DNA of 14,043 bases from Actinomycetota bacterium (lineage in GTDB: Bacteria > Actinomycetota > Thermoleophilia > Gaiellales > Gaiellaceae). Of this stretch, positions 6,547 to 13,679 are shown piece by piece (the stretch's first letter is position 1; each line of letters starts with the position of its first letter). The notes under the pieces were generated by a model that saw only the letters and a program-made list of their open reading frames with translations, was not told the DNA's origin and did not search any database. Both the position numbers and the translations under genes were made by a program. The stretch spans positions 1 through 14,043 of the forward strand of contig JAFALP010000434.1 of the NCBI GenBank assembly GCA_019234175.1, in the 5' to 3' direction.

Positions 6547-7407
6547 CTAGACGCCGAGGCGGTCGAGCGTCGCCTCGTCGCGGCGCCAGCGCGGACGCAC
6601 CTTGACGACGAGCTCGAGAAAGACGGGGTGGCCGAGCAGCGCCTCGATCTCCGGCCGCGCGCGCGTGCCGATCTCGCGGACGACGGCGCCGCCCTTCCCG
6701 ACGACGATCTGCTTCTGCGACTCGGTCTCGACGAGGAGCAGCGCGCGGATCGCCTTGTCCTCCATTTCGTCGATCTCCACCGAGATCGCGTGCGGGACCT
6801 CGTCGCGCGTCAGCCACAGCGCCTTCTCGCGGATGAGCTCCGAGATCTGCGCCTCTTCCGAGAGATCCGTCCGCTGCTCCCGCGGGAAGTACAGCGGCCC
6901 TTCGGGCAGGAGCGCCACGAGCTCGTCGCGGAGCGCGTCGACGCCGTCGCCCGTCTTGGCGCTCACCGGATGGAGCGCGTGGAACTCGCCGAGCCTCGCC
7001 GCAGCGTTCATCTGCTCGGCGATGTGCCCGGGCTTGAGCCGGTCGACCTTGTTCAGCGCGATCACCACCGGCACGCCGAGCGAGAACACGCGCGAGGCGA
7101 TGAAGCGGTCGCCGGCGCCGATGCGCTCGCGTGCCGAGAGCACGAACAGCACCGCCTCGACGTCCTCGAAGGACGCGTCGACCGTGTGCTGCATCCGTTC
7201 GGTGAGCGGGTCGCGCGGCCGCTGAAAGCCCGGCAGGTCGGCGAGCACGAGCTGATAGTCATCGCCGTTGGCGATGCCGAAGATGCGCCGCCTCGTCGTC
7301 TGCGGCTTGTCGGAGACGATCGCCACCTTGCGGCCGGCGAGCGCGTTCACGAGCGTCGACTTGCCGACGTTCGGGCGGCCGGCGACGGCCACGAAGCCGG
7401 ACTTCAC
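6547..7407 (-). CDS. era: GTPase Era, 30S ribosome assembly
   Basis: Era binds 16S rRNA near its 3' end and checks 30S subunit maturation. The 286-residue protein has G1 GRPNVGKS (10-17), G2 in KPQTTRRRI (35-42), G3 DLPG (57-60; most Era proteins have DTPG), G4 NKVD (119-122) and G5 SAK (149-151). The C-terminal KH domain carries IVVGKGGAVVREIG (235-248). GTG at 7407 is chosen because it makes the start VKSGFVAVAGRPNVGKS and overlaps the cdd stop by 4 bp; the longer open frame upstream is only the other frame of cdd. It is the last gene of the operon. Its stop codon touches the stop of the convergent glycosidase gene, leaving no intergenic space for a terminator. Confidence 0.97.
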   Translation of the reverse strand: MKSGFVAVAGRPNVGKSTLVNALAGRKVAIVSDKPQTTRRRIFGIANGDDYQLVLADLPGFQRPRDPLTERMQHTVDASFEDVEAVLFVLSARERIGAGDRFIASRVFSLGVPVVIALNKVDRLKPGHIAEQMNAAARLGEFHALHPVSAKTGDGVDALRDELVALLPEGPLYFPREQRTDLSEEAQISELIREKALWLTRDEVPHAISVEIDEMEDKAIRALLLVETESQKQIVVGKGGAVVREIGTRARPEIEALLGHPVFLELVVKVRPRWRRDEATLDRLGV

Positions 7408-7775
7408 GCCGGCAGGTCCCAGCTGTCCGGCAGGAGCTCCGCCGGCGCGTACTCGGCGATCGTCCCGTCGGCGCGGCGGAACGAGACGCGCGCGACCTGC
7501 CACTCGTACAGCCACTGCCGGCAGCCGCCGCACGGCGAGGCGGTGATCCCGACGGCCGCGATCTCGGCCGGCCGGACGCCGGCGGTGGCCGCGGCGCCGA
7601 TCGCGGTCTTCTCCGCGCAGATTCCGAGCGGGTAGGCGGCGTTCTCGACGTTCACGCCGTCGAACACGCGGCCGTCGGTCGTGAGCACGGATGCGCCGAC
7701 GAGATACCGCGAATACGGCGCGTAGGCGGCTGCGGCCGCCGCTTCCGCGCGGGCGACGAGCTCCTCGCCCGTCAC
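7404..7775 (-). CDS. cdd: Cytidine deaminase
   Basis: The enzyme deaminates cytidine and deoxycytidine to uridine and deoxyuridine in pyrimidine salvage. The 123-residue protein is the homotetrameric small form: AYAPYSRYLVGA near the N-terminus, NVENAAYPLGICAEKTA with the first zinc cysteine and catalytic glutamate, and PCGGCRQWLYE with the other two zinc cysteines. GTG at 7775 overlaps the upstream gene's stop by 4 bp and the cdd stop overlaps the era start by 4 bp. The C-terminus has the usual APAELLPDSW. Its place between dgkA and era is the same as in Bacillus. Confidence 0.96.
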   Translation of the reverse strand: MTGEELVARAEAAAAAAYAPYSRYLVGASVLTTDGRVFDGVNVENAAYPLGICAEKTAIGAAATAGVRPAEIAAVGITASPCGGCRQWLYEWQVARVSFRRADGTIAEYAPAELLPDSWDLPA

Positions 7776-8545
7776 GTCAGTACCTGGAACACGACGAGAG
7801 TGACGAGCGCGCCGAGCGCGCCGCCATAGAGCACCTCGAGCCGCGAATGGATGCCCGCCTCGACACGCGTCTGCGCGACGAGCAGCGCCATCACGAAGGT
7901 GAGCGACGAGATGAGGAAGCGATGGGAGTCGCTCGAGATGTACGTCGCCGCCATCCACGCTCCGAACGCGACGGCGGCGTGCCCGGACGGGAGCCCACCA
8001 CGCAGCGGGGTGCCGCTGCGGGTGAGCGCCTTCGTGGCGATGACGATGAGGACGACGAGCACGAGTGCAGCGAGCGTGATCTCCGCCGGCGCGTCGCGCA
8101 CGCGGTCGAGCAGCCGCGCCGTTCGATGCGCCGCCGCATGGGCGAAAACGAGGTAGCCGATCGCAATCGCGGTGACCGTCGCGATGAGCACCGCGCCGGC
8201 TGCGATGTCCTTCGCGAGCTTCGCGTTCGGGTCGAACGAGGTGGTCGAGACGTCGATCGCCCCCTCGATGGCCGAGTTCACCATCTCGGCGACGAGGACG
8301 AACGCAATGGCGAGGAGCAGCAGGATGAGATCGTCGCGCGCGACGTTCAACGCGGCGGCGGCGGCGATGACGATGACGGCGATGACGAAATGGATGCGGA
8401 GATTCCGCTGCGTGCGAAGGACGTGGATGATCCCCTCGAACGCGTAGTTGAAGCTGTCGATCAGCGTCGGCGCGCGGCCCGGCGCGGGCGGTGCCCTGTG
8501 CGGCGCGCGCTCGCGCGGGGTCTTCGGCGGCGTCGTCACGCTCAC
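7772..8545 (-). CDS. Fused DgkA-type lipid kinase and PAP2 phosphatase
   Basis: A 257-residue membrane protein with two domains. Residues about 30-136 are a prokaryotic diacylglycerol/undecaprenol kinase: SFNYAFEGIIHVLRTQRNLR, then E87-x-x-N90-x-x-x-E94 (AEMVNSAIEGAIDV) and KLAKD (109-113), with three membrane segments. Residues about 153-257 are a PAP2-type phosphatase: K172 then LPSGHA (185-190) and R227-x5-H233-x3-E237. The last motif has glutamate where PAP2 enzymes usually have aspartate, and the first PAP2 motif (K-x6-RP) is degenerate. In Gram-positive bacteria the kinase domain phosphorylates undecaprenol; PAP2 domains remove phosphates from lipid pyrophosphates, so recycling of the cell-wall lipid carrier is plausible. 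GTG at 8545 overlaps the ybeY stop (GTGA). A proline-rich stretch of about 28 residues precedes the kinase domain. Confidence 0.88.
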   Translation of the reverse strand: MSVTTPPKTPRERAPHRAPPAPGRAPTLIDSFNYAFEGIIHVLRTQRNLRIHFVIAVIVIAAAAALNVARDDLILLLLAIAFVLVAEMVNSAIEGAIDVSTTSFDPNAKLAKDIAAGAVLIATVTAIAIGYLVFAHAAAHRTARLLDRVRDAPAEITLAALVLVVLIVIATKALTRSGTPLRGGLPSGHAAVAFGAWMAATYISSDSHRFLISSLTFVMALLVAQTRVEAGIHSRLEVLYGGALGALVTLVVFQVLT

Positions 8546-8916
8546 CGGTGCAGCGCCTCCCGCGCCTCCATCTCGTCTCCGTGGTCGTAGCCCACGAGGT
8601 GCAGCACCGCGTGCACGAGCGGTGCGCGCCACTCCTCACCGACGACGTCGGGACAGACGACGACGTCGCCCAGCTGGCGCGGAAGCTCGTCCGGCAGCTC
8701 GTCGAGGCCGTCCACGGGGAACGCGAGCGCATCCGTGGCCTCGTCGATTCCGAGATGCTCGCGCTTCAGCTCGCGGCTCTCCTCGGAGGTGACGAACGCC
8801 AGGCCGATCTCCCCGGCGTCGACGCCCTCGGCGGCCAGCACGCGCCGGACGAGCTCGACCGCCCCGCGTTCGTCGACCGGCAGGCCGGAGCGGTTGTCCA
8901 CCTCGACGTCGATCAC
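8542..8916 (-). CDS. ybeY: Endoribonuclease YbeY, rRNA maturation
   Basis: YbeY is a zinc-dependent RNase involved in 16S rRNA 3'-end processing and ribosome quality control. The 124-residue protein has the three metal histidines H102, H106 and H112 in VHAVLHLVGYDHGDE, and the family strands NRSGLPVDERG and ATDALAFPVD. It is slightly short against the usual 150 or so residues because its N- and C-termini are compact. GTG at 8916 overlaps the phoH stop by 4 bp, and its own stop overlaps the lipid kinase start. The phoH-ybeY-era grouping is widely conserved and links it to ribosome work. Confidence 0.95.
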   Translation of the reverse strand: MIDVEVDNRSGLPVDERGAVELVRRVLAAEGVDAGEIGLAFVTSEESRELKREHLGIDEATDALAFPVDGLDELPDELPRQLGDVVVCPDVVGEEWRAPLVHAVLHLVGYDHGDEMEAREALHR

Positions 8917-9872
8917 CGGCGCCGCTGCGTCCCGGTCTCTTCCGAGTGCCGCTTGTACGCCTCGACGATCCGCTGCACCAGCTTGTGCCGCACGACGTCC
9001 TCGTGCCCGAAGTGCACGAAGGAAATGCCGTCGATCGTGTCGAGGATGTCCTGCACCTGGATGAGGCCGGACGCCTGCTCGCGCGGCAGGTCGATCTGCG
9101 TGATGTCGCCGGTGACGACGACCTTCGAGCCGAAGCCGAGGCGCGTGAGGAACATCTGCATCTGCTCGGGCGAGGTGTTCTGCGCCTCATCGAGGATGAT
9201 GAAGCTGTCGTTCAGCGTCCGGCCGCGCATGAACGCGAGCGGCGCGACCTCGATCGTCCCGCGCTCCATGTACGTGTTCAGGCGCTCGGGATCCATCGTG
9301 TCGTAGAGCGCGTCGAACAGCGGACGCATGTACGGGTCGACCTTCGCGAGGACGTCGCCCGGCAAGAAGCCGAGGCGCTCCCCGGCCTCGACCGCCGGGC
9401 GCGTGAGGATGAGCCGGCCCACCTGGCGCTCGGAGAGCGCGGCGACGGCGAGCGCGATGGCGAGATACGTCTTGCCCGTGCCCGCCGGGCCGATCCCGAA
9501 GGTGATCGTCCCGTTGCGGATCGCGTCCACGTAGCGCTTCTGCGTCACCGTCTTGGGGGTGATCCGCTTGCCGCGATGCGACCAGACGACGTCCTCGAAG
9601 ATGTCGCGGACGTCCTCGGCCTGGTCGATGGCGTTCAGGATGGTGTCGATCGTCCCCGCGCCGACCTCCTGGCCGCTCTCGACGAGGTCGACGAGCTCCT
9701 CGACGACGGCGCGTGCCTCCGACACCTTCAGGTCGTCGCCGTCCAGGGTGAGCTGGTTGCCGCGGAGGTTGATCCTGCAGCCGAGCCGGTCGCGCAGCGC
9801 GCCGAGCACGCCGTCGCCGATCCCGGCCAGCTCGGCCGCGACCTCGTTGGGAACTTCGAGAACGTCCTGCAC
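8913..9872 (-). CDS. phoH: PhoH-family ATPase (YbeZ type)
   Basis: A 319-residue cytoplasmic ATPase thought to act in RNA processing with YbeY. After an N-terminal region with a KH-like RLGCRINLRGNQLTLDGDD stretch (30-48), the PhoH core has Walker A GPAGTGKT (128-135), LILTRPAVEAGERLGFLPGD (154-173), Walker B FIILDEAQN (224-232) and VVTGDITQIDLPR (252-264). GTG at 9872 is the only reasonable start; it has no Shine-Dalgarno. TACACT (minus strand, 9884 to 9879) stands 7 bases before it, so a second, leaderless transcript start inside the operon is possible, though no good -35 is seen. A 44-bp gap separates it from yqeY, the largest gap in the operon. Its stop overlaps ybeY. Confidence 0.96.
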   Translation of the reverse strand: MQDVLEVPNEVAAELAGIGDGVLGALRDRLGCRINLRGNQLTLDGDDLKVSEARAVVEELVDLVESGQEVGAGTIDTILNAIDQAEDVRDIFEDVVWSHRGKRITPKTVTQKRYVDAIRNGTITFGIGPAGTGKTYLAIALAVAALSERQVGRLILTRPAVEAGERLGFLPGDVLAKVDPYMRPLFDALYDTMDPERLNTYMERGTIEVAPLAFMRGRTLNDSFIILDEAQNTSPEQMQMFLTRLGFGSKVVVTGDITQIDLPREQASGLIQVQDILDTIDGISFVHFGHEDVVRHKLVQRIVEAYKRHSEETGTQRRR

Positions 9873-9916
9873 CAGCTCAGTGTAGGAGGCCTGCCCCCTG
9901 GTACGGCCCGCCGGCG

Positions 9917-10360
9917 TTATGCGAGCTTTTCGCGCACGATCTGGCTGACGAGCGACCCGTCCGCCCGGCCGGCGATCTGCGGCATGACGTCGGCCATCAC
10001 TCGGCCGAGGTCGGCCATGCTCGTCGCACCCACCTCGGCGATCGCGTCGTCGACGATCTCCTCGATGTCCTCTTCCGAGAGCGGCTCGGGCATGAACTCC
10101 TCGAGGACCTCGAGCTCGTAGTCCTCCGCGTCGGCCTGCTCTTCGCGGCCGCCGGCGCGGAATGCCTCCGCCGCCTCGACGCGCCGTTTGCGCTCGCGCT
10201 GCAGCACCTGCAGCTCCTCCTCCTCGGAGAGCGGCCGCTGCAACTCCTTCTCGGAGCCCTTGAGCGCGTTGAGGATGAGCCGCAGCGCGTCGCGGCGCTC
10301 GGCGTCGCGCGACTTCATCGCCTCGCGCAGCTCTCCCTCGATCGTCTCGATCCGGCTCAC
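9917..10360 (-). CDS. yqeY: GatB/YqeY domain protein
   Basis: A 147-residue, highly charged, helical protein of the YqeY family, related to the tail domain of the GatB tRNA amidotransferase subunit. Motifs are IEGELREAMKSRDAERRDAL, LQRERKRRVEAAEAFRAGGR, FMPEPLSEEDIEEIV and the glycine-rich end GRADGSLVSQIVREKL. Tail domains of this type bind tRNA in GatB; the free protein's role is not settled. GTG at 10360 overlaps the HIT gene stop (GTGA) and has AGGAGG about 9 bases upstream, the best ribosome binding site in this operon. In Bacillus yqeY lies in the same neighbourhood, after rpsU, which is absent here. Confidence 0.94.
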   Translation of the reverse strand: MSRIETIEGELREAMKSRDAERRDALRLILNALKGSEKELQRPLSEEEELQVLQRERKRRVEAAEAFRAGGREEQADAEDYELEVLEEFMPEPLSEEDIEEIVDDAIAEVGATSMADLGRVMADVMPQIAGRADGSLVSQIVREKLA

Positions 10361-10689
10361 GTCATCCTCCTGGTCAACTTCCCTCCGAGCACGTGCCAGT
10401 GCAGATGGAACACCGTCTGGCCCGCTTCCGGTCCCGCGTTGACGACCAAACGGTAATCGCTCAGACCCTCGTGTGCAGCCACCTCGGCGAGGAAGTCGAG
10501 CATCCGCTTCGCCTCGTCGGGCGAGAACTCCCCGATGTCGTGGAAGCTGTCGATGTGCCGCTCGGGGATGACGAGCAGGTGGGTCTCGGCTTGGGGATTG
10601 ATGTCCCGGATGGCAACGAAGCCCTCCGTGGAGGCAACGTGGTCGCCGTCGCGGTAGAGCCGGCAGAAGAGACAGTCGTCAGGCAGCAC
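10357..10689 (-). CDS. HIT-family nucleotide hydrolase, HinT-like
   Basis: A 110-residue histidine-triad protein that probably hydrolyses nucleoside phosphoramidates or aminoacyl-adenylates. The triad is H95, H97 and H99 in TVFHLHWHVLGG. Also typical are the N-terminal CLFCR cysteine pair (C6, C9), FVAIRDINPQAETHLLVIP, and PERHIDSF. Length matches HinT (105-120). GTG at 10689 overlaps the end of mtaB by 11 bp and has GAGGGG 4 bases upstream. The stop overlaps the yqeY start. HIT genes in this neighbourhood are typical of actinobacteria rather than Bacillus. Confidence 0.95.
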   Translation of the reverse strand: MLPDDCLFCRLYRDGDHVASTEGFVAIRDINPQAETHLLVIPERHIDSFHDIGEFSPDEAKRMLDFLAEVAAHEGLSDYRLVVNAGPEAGQTVFHLHWHVLGGKLTRRMT

Positions 10690-11866
10690 GGATCCCCTCC
10701 TCGGTGACGTCGCCGCCGCGGACGCGGACGAGCTCGCCCACCGGCGCGTCGACGAGCCACGGCGAGTAGTCGTCGCCGTACCCGCGACCGGGGCGGTCGA
10801 CGAGCACGACGTCCTCGACGCCGACCTTCGCCGTCCAGTGCGCGCGGCACGACGCGTCGGAGAGCGCGCGCAGCCTCGCGCTCCGATCCTGCTTCACGTC
10901 CGCCGGCACCGGGTCGTCGCGCTCGGTCACGGTTCCCGGCCGCGGCGAGTACGGAAACACGTGCATCTTCGTCAGGCCGGCGGCCCGCGCCACGCGCATG
11001 GTGTTCGCGAACGCGCTCTCGTCCTCGGCGGGGAAGCCGACGATGACGTCGCTCGTCAGGTTGAAGTCGCCGAGCGGCTCGAGTCGGCGCAGGTAGGTGG
11101 ACGCGGAGTAGCGGCGCGACATCGCGCGGAGCACGCGGTCGTCGCCGGACTGAAGCGGCACGTGCAGGTGCCGGCTCACGATCGGGGTCTCGCGCAGGGC
11201 GCGCACGAGCTCGTCGTCGACGTGGTTGATCTCGATCGAGGAGAGTCGGAGCCGTTGCAGGCCGGGCGTCTCGCCGGCGGCGCGCACGAGGCGGGCGAGG
11301 TCGAATCCGGCCTCGCGGTCGCGGTAGCAGCCGAGGTTGATCCCGGTGAGCACCACCTCGCGATGTCCCTCGCCCACGCGGCGGGCGATCTCGGCGAGGA
11401 CGGCCGCAGCTCGGCGGCTGCGCGACGGGCCGCGCACGAGCGGGATGACGCAGAAGCTGCACGAGAAGCTGCAGCCGTCCTGCACCTTCACGAACGCGCG
11501 GACGCGGTCGAGTCGCGCGTCCGCCTGGACGCAGCCGATCGCGCCCACGTCCCCGGCGACGAAGGCCGGCGTCTCCTCGCTGCGCCTCGCGACGACGACG
11601 ACGTTGCCGGGGAGCCCTGCGAAGGCGTCCGACGCGAGGTTGGCGCCGCACCCGGTGACGTACACGCGGCGGTGGCTGCGCGCCAGGCGGGCTGCAGTCT
11701 TGCGCGACTTCGCCACCGCCTCGCGGGTGACGCAGCACGTGTTGACGACGGCGATCTCCGCGTCGTCCGTCTCCGCGTGCCCGTCGGCGAGCAGACGCTC
11801 ACGGACCTCGTGGGCGTCGACGTGCGAGACCTTGCAGCCGAGGAACCGGACGGAGAATGTCGTCAC
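10679..11866 (-). CDS. mtaB: MtaB-like tRNA methylthiotransferase (radical SAM)
   Basis: The enzyme adds a methylthio group to t6A at position 37 of tRNAs that read ANN codons. The 395-residue protein has the UPF0004 cluster cysteines C11 (LGCKVSHVD), C44 (VVNTCCVT) and C73 (VTGCGAN), and the radical SAM C132-x3-C136-x2-C139 in DGCSFSCSFCVIPLVRG. Further family blocks are VVLTGINLGCY, RLSSIEINHVDDELV, HLHVPLQSGDDRVLRAMSR and VIVGFPAEDE. A short TRAM-like C-terminus follows. The N-terminal block reads GCKVSHVD instead of the common GCKVNQYE. GTG at 11866 is chosen because it overlaps the prmA stop by 4 bp and gives TFSVRFLGCK; the longer open frame upstream is a shadow of prmA. Confidence 0.93.
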   Translation of the reverse strand: MTTFSVRFLGCKVSHVDAHEVRERLLADGHAETDDAEIAVVNTCCVTREAVAKSRKTAARLARSHRRVYVTGCGANLASDAFAGLPGNVVVVARRSEETPAFVAGDVGAIGCVQADARLDRVRAFVKVQDGCSFSCSFCVIPLVRGPSRSRRAAAVLAEIARRVGEGHREVVLTGINLGCYRDREAGFDLARLVRAAGETPGLQRLRLSSIEINHVDDELVRALRETPIVSRHLHVPLQSGDDRVLRAMSRRYSASTYLRRLEPLGDFNLTSDVIVGFPAEDESAFANTMRVARAAGLTKMHVFPYSPRPGTVTERDDPVPADVKQDRSARLRALSDASCRAHWTAKVGVEDVVLVDRPGRGYGDDYSPWLVDAPVGELVRVRGGDVTEEGIRAA

Positions 11867-12561
11867 GTGCGGAATTCGAGCAGGTCCGCGGCCCAGCCGT
11901 CGCGGGCGCGGCGCTCGACGTGCCGCCAGCCGTCGACCTGCGGCTCGTCCCGGTCGAGGTAGCCCGACGTGATCGCACGCTCGACCGGGAGCTTCGGGAG
12001 CATTCCCTCCACGACCTCGAGCGCGATGTTCATCACTGCGAGCTCGGCTCGCGGGAGGATCTCGACGACGTCCACGTCCACGTGATTGACGGACGCGTTC
12101 GCACGCGTCGTCTCGAGCGCCACGTCGTCGAGGTCGGTCGCGCTGACCGGGCTGAAGCCGAGCTTGGCGGCCGCGATCGACAGGACGCCGGAGCCGCAGC
12201 CGACGTCGAGCAGCGACGTCGGCTCGACCGCCTGCAGGAGGTCGAGGCACAGCCGGGTGGTCGGGTGCGCACCGGTGCCGAACGCGCGGCCCGGGTCGAT
12301 GACCACGGCGGTCGTCCCGGGCGGTGCCGTCTCCCACGGCGGGCCGACCCACAGCGCCCCGACGACGACGCCGTGGTGGAACTCCTGCCATGCGTCCTCC
12401 CAGCCTTCCTCGACGTCCTCGGCGGCGACGACGTCGAAGCCGATCGGCTGCTCTTCCGCGTAGACGGCGAAGGCGTCCTCGAGCTCCTCGACGCCCTCGG
12501 GAAACAGATGGAGAAGCAGCGCGAGCTCGGGCTCGCCGCCGACGATGACGTAGCGCTTCAG
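11863..12561 (-). CDS. prmA: Ribosomal protein L11 methyltransferase, short form, CTG start
   Basis: PrmA trimethylates ribosomal protein L11 using S-adenosylmethionine. Visible are IDPGRAFGTGAHPTTRLCLD (88-107), the SAM motif LLDVGCGSGVLSIAAAKLG (117-135), the ATDLDDVALE acidic loop (141-150) and a MNIAL stretch (177-181) in place of the usual N-I-L catalytic-site segment. At 232 residues it is shorter than the usual 250-310; the N-terminal substrate domain is reduced. The frame has no ATG, GTG or TTG that would keep the N-terminal domain. CTG at 12561 overlaps the dnaJ stop as CTGA, the same geometry as the GTGA junctions elsewhere in the operon, so it is the best start. The gene's stop overlaps mtaB; no rsmE lies between them, unlike in Bacillus. 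Confidence 0.9.
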   Translation of the reverse strand: MKRYVIVGGEPELALLLHLFPEGVEELEDAFAVYAEEQPIGFDVVAAEDVEEGWEDAWQEFHHGVVVGALWVGPPWETAPPGTTAVVIDPGRAFGTGAHPTTRLCLDLLQAVEPTSLLDVGCGSGVLSIAAAKLGFSPVSATDLDDVALETTRANASVNHVDVDVVEILPRAELAVMNIALEVVEGMLPKLPVERAITSGYLDRDEPQVDGWRHVERRARDGWAADLLEFRT

Positions 12562-13670
12562 CGGAACGCGCTCTTGATGCGCTCGAAGAGGCCCTCGTCG
12601 CGCTTGTACGTGCGCTCGTCGGCGCGCGCGTCGAACTCCTCGAGCAGCGTGCGCTGCTCGTCGCTGAGGTTCCGCGGGACGAGGACGTTCACGAGGACGC
12701 GCTGGTCGCCGCGTCCCCAGCTCTGGAGCGCCGGCATCCCGCGGCCGCGCAGGACGACGATCTGGCCCGGCTGCGTGCCCGGCTCGAGCTCGATCTCGTG
12801 CTCGCCGTCGAGCGTCGGTACCGTCATCGTGGCGCCGAGGGCGGCCTGCGTGATCGTCAGGTCGACGGTGGAGAAGATGTCGTTGCCCTCGCGCACGAAG
12901 CGTTCGTCGGGCAGGACCCGCACACGGACGTAGACGTCGCCCGCCCGAGCGCCGAGCGTGCCCGCGTGGCCTTCGCCGCCGATGCGGATCTGCTGGCCGT
13001 CGTGGATGCCCGCGGGGATGTCCACCTCGAGGATGCGCTCCTCGATGACGCGGCCGCCGCCGGCGCACTCGGTGCACGGCGTCTCGATGTGGCGGCCGGA
13101 TCCGGCGCACGTCGGGCACGTCTGCGTGCGCACGAACTCGCCGAAGACGCTGCGCGAAACGTGCTGCAACCGTCCCGCGCCACCACAGGTGGGGCATGTC
13201 GTCACCGCGGTTCCCGGCTCGGCGCCGTCGCCGCCGCAGTGCGGACACGTCGCGGCCACCTGGAAGGGGACGTCGCGGGTGACTCCGCGGGCGGCGTCGA
13301 CGAGCTCGATCTCGACCTCGGCGACGAGATCCGGCCCGCGGGAGCGGCCCGGACGGCCGCCGATGAGATCGTCGCCGAAGAACGCGGAGAAGAGATCCGA
13401 AAGGCTGCCGAAGTCGAAGTGCCCCGGCTGGAAGCCGCCGCTGCGCAGGCCTGCGTGGCCGTACCGGTCGTACAGCTCGCGCGTCTCCGACTTCGAGAGC
13501 ACCTCGTACGCCTCGACCACCTCGCGGAAGCGCTCGTCCGCGTCCGGGGCCTCTGAGACGTCGGGATGGAGCTCGCGCGCAAGCCGGCGGAAGGCCTTCT
13601 TGATCTCCCCTTCGTCCGCGTCGCGCGAGACGCCGAGGAGCTCGTAGTAGTCGCGCTCCGTCGTCGCCAT
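12558..13670 (-). CDS. dnaJ: Chaperone DnaJ (Hsp40)
   Basis: Full-length type I DnaJ, 370 residues, co-chaperone of DnaK. The J domain is at about 6-72 with HPD at 35-37; a glycine/phenylalanine-rich linker (73-105, GGFQPGHFDFGSL) follows. The zinc domain holds four CxxCxGxG repeats between 142 and 207 (CPHCGGDG, CPTCGGAG, CPTCAGSG, CTECAGGG). C-terminal substrate domains contain VDIPAGIHDGQQIRIGGEGHAG and QAALGATMTVPTLDG. ATG at 13670 lies 9 bp after the hrcA stop without a clear Shine-Dalgarno, so coupling to hrcA is likely. Being in an hrcA-dnaJ operon, its expression should be repressed by HrcA; the promoter is outside the window. Confidence 0.97.
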   Translation of the reverse strand: MATTERDYYELLGVSRDADEGEIKKAFRRLARELHPDVSEAPDADERFREVVEAYEVLSKSETRELYDRYGHAGLRSGGFQPGHFDFGSLSDLFSAFFGDDLIGGRPGRSRGPDLVAEVEIELVDAARGVTRDVPFQVAATCPHCGGDGAEPGTAVTTCPTCGGAGRLQHVSRSVFGEFVRTQTCPTCAGSGRHIETPCTECAGGGRVIEERILEVDIPAGIHDGQQIRIGGEGHAGTLGARAGDVYVRVRVLPDERFVREGNDIFSTVDLTITQAALGATMTVPTLDGEHEIELEPGTQPGQIVVLRGRGMPALQSWGRGDQRVLVNVLVPRNLSDEQRTLLEEFDARADERTYKRDEGLFERIKSAFR

Positions 13671-13679
13671 CGATCGAGA

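Noticed and set aside
7408..7533. N-terminal extension of the Era frame
   Set aside because: It overlaps cdd coding sequence out of frame; Era proteins begin just before GRPNVGKS, which fits GTG 7407.
9873..9916. Promoter for a separate phoH transcript
   Set aside because: Only a -10-like TACACT is seen, with no acceptable -35 at 16-18 bp, so it is mentioned in the gene entry but not listed as a feature.
8946..10121. A 391-residue plus-strand open frame opposite phoH and yqeY
   Set aside because: Composition is Arg/Asp/Glu/Leu-rich as expected for the complement of GC-rich genes, and the minus-strand frames carry clear family motifs.
10679..11866. mtaB as miaB (i6A methylthiotransferase)
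   Set aside because: The neighbourhood with prmA and dnaJ and the GCKV N-terminal block favour MtaB; still, sequence reading alone cannot fully exclude another member of the family.
11867..12391. N-terminal extension of the MtaB frame
   Set aside because: The extra residues are an arginine-rich frame shadow of prmA; family homology begins at the GTG that overlaps the prmA stop.
13671..13679. CIRCE operator between hrcA and dnaJ
   Set aside because: The gap is only 9 bp and contains no such inverted repeat; a CIRCE site would be expected before hrcA, beyond the window.
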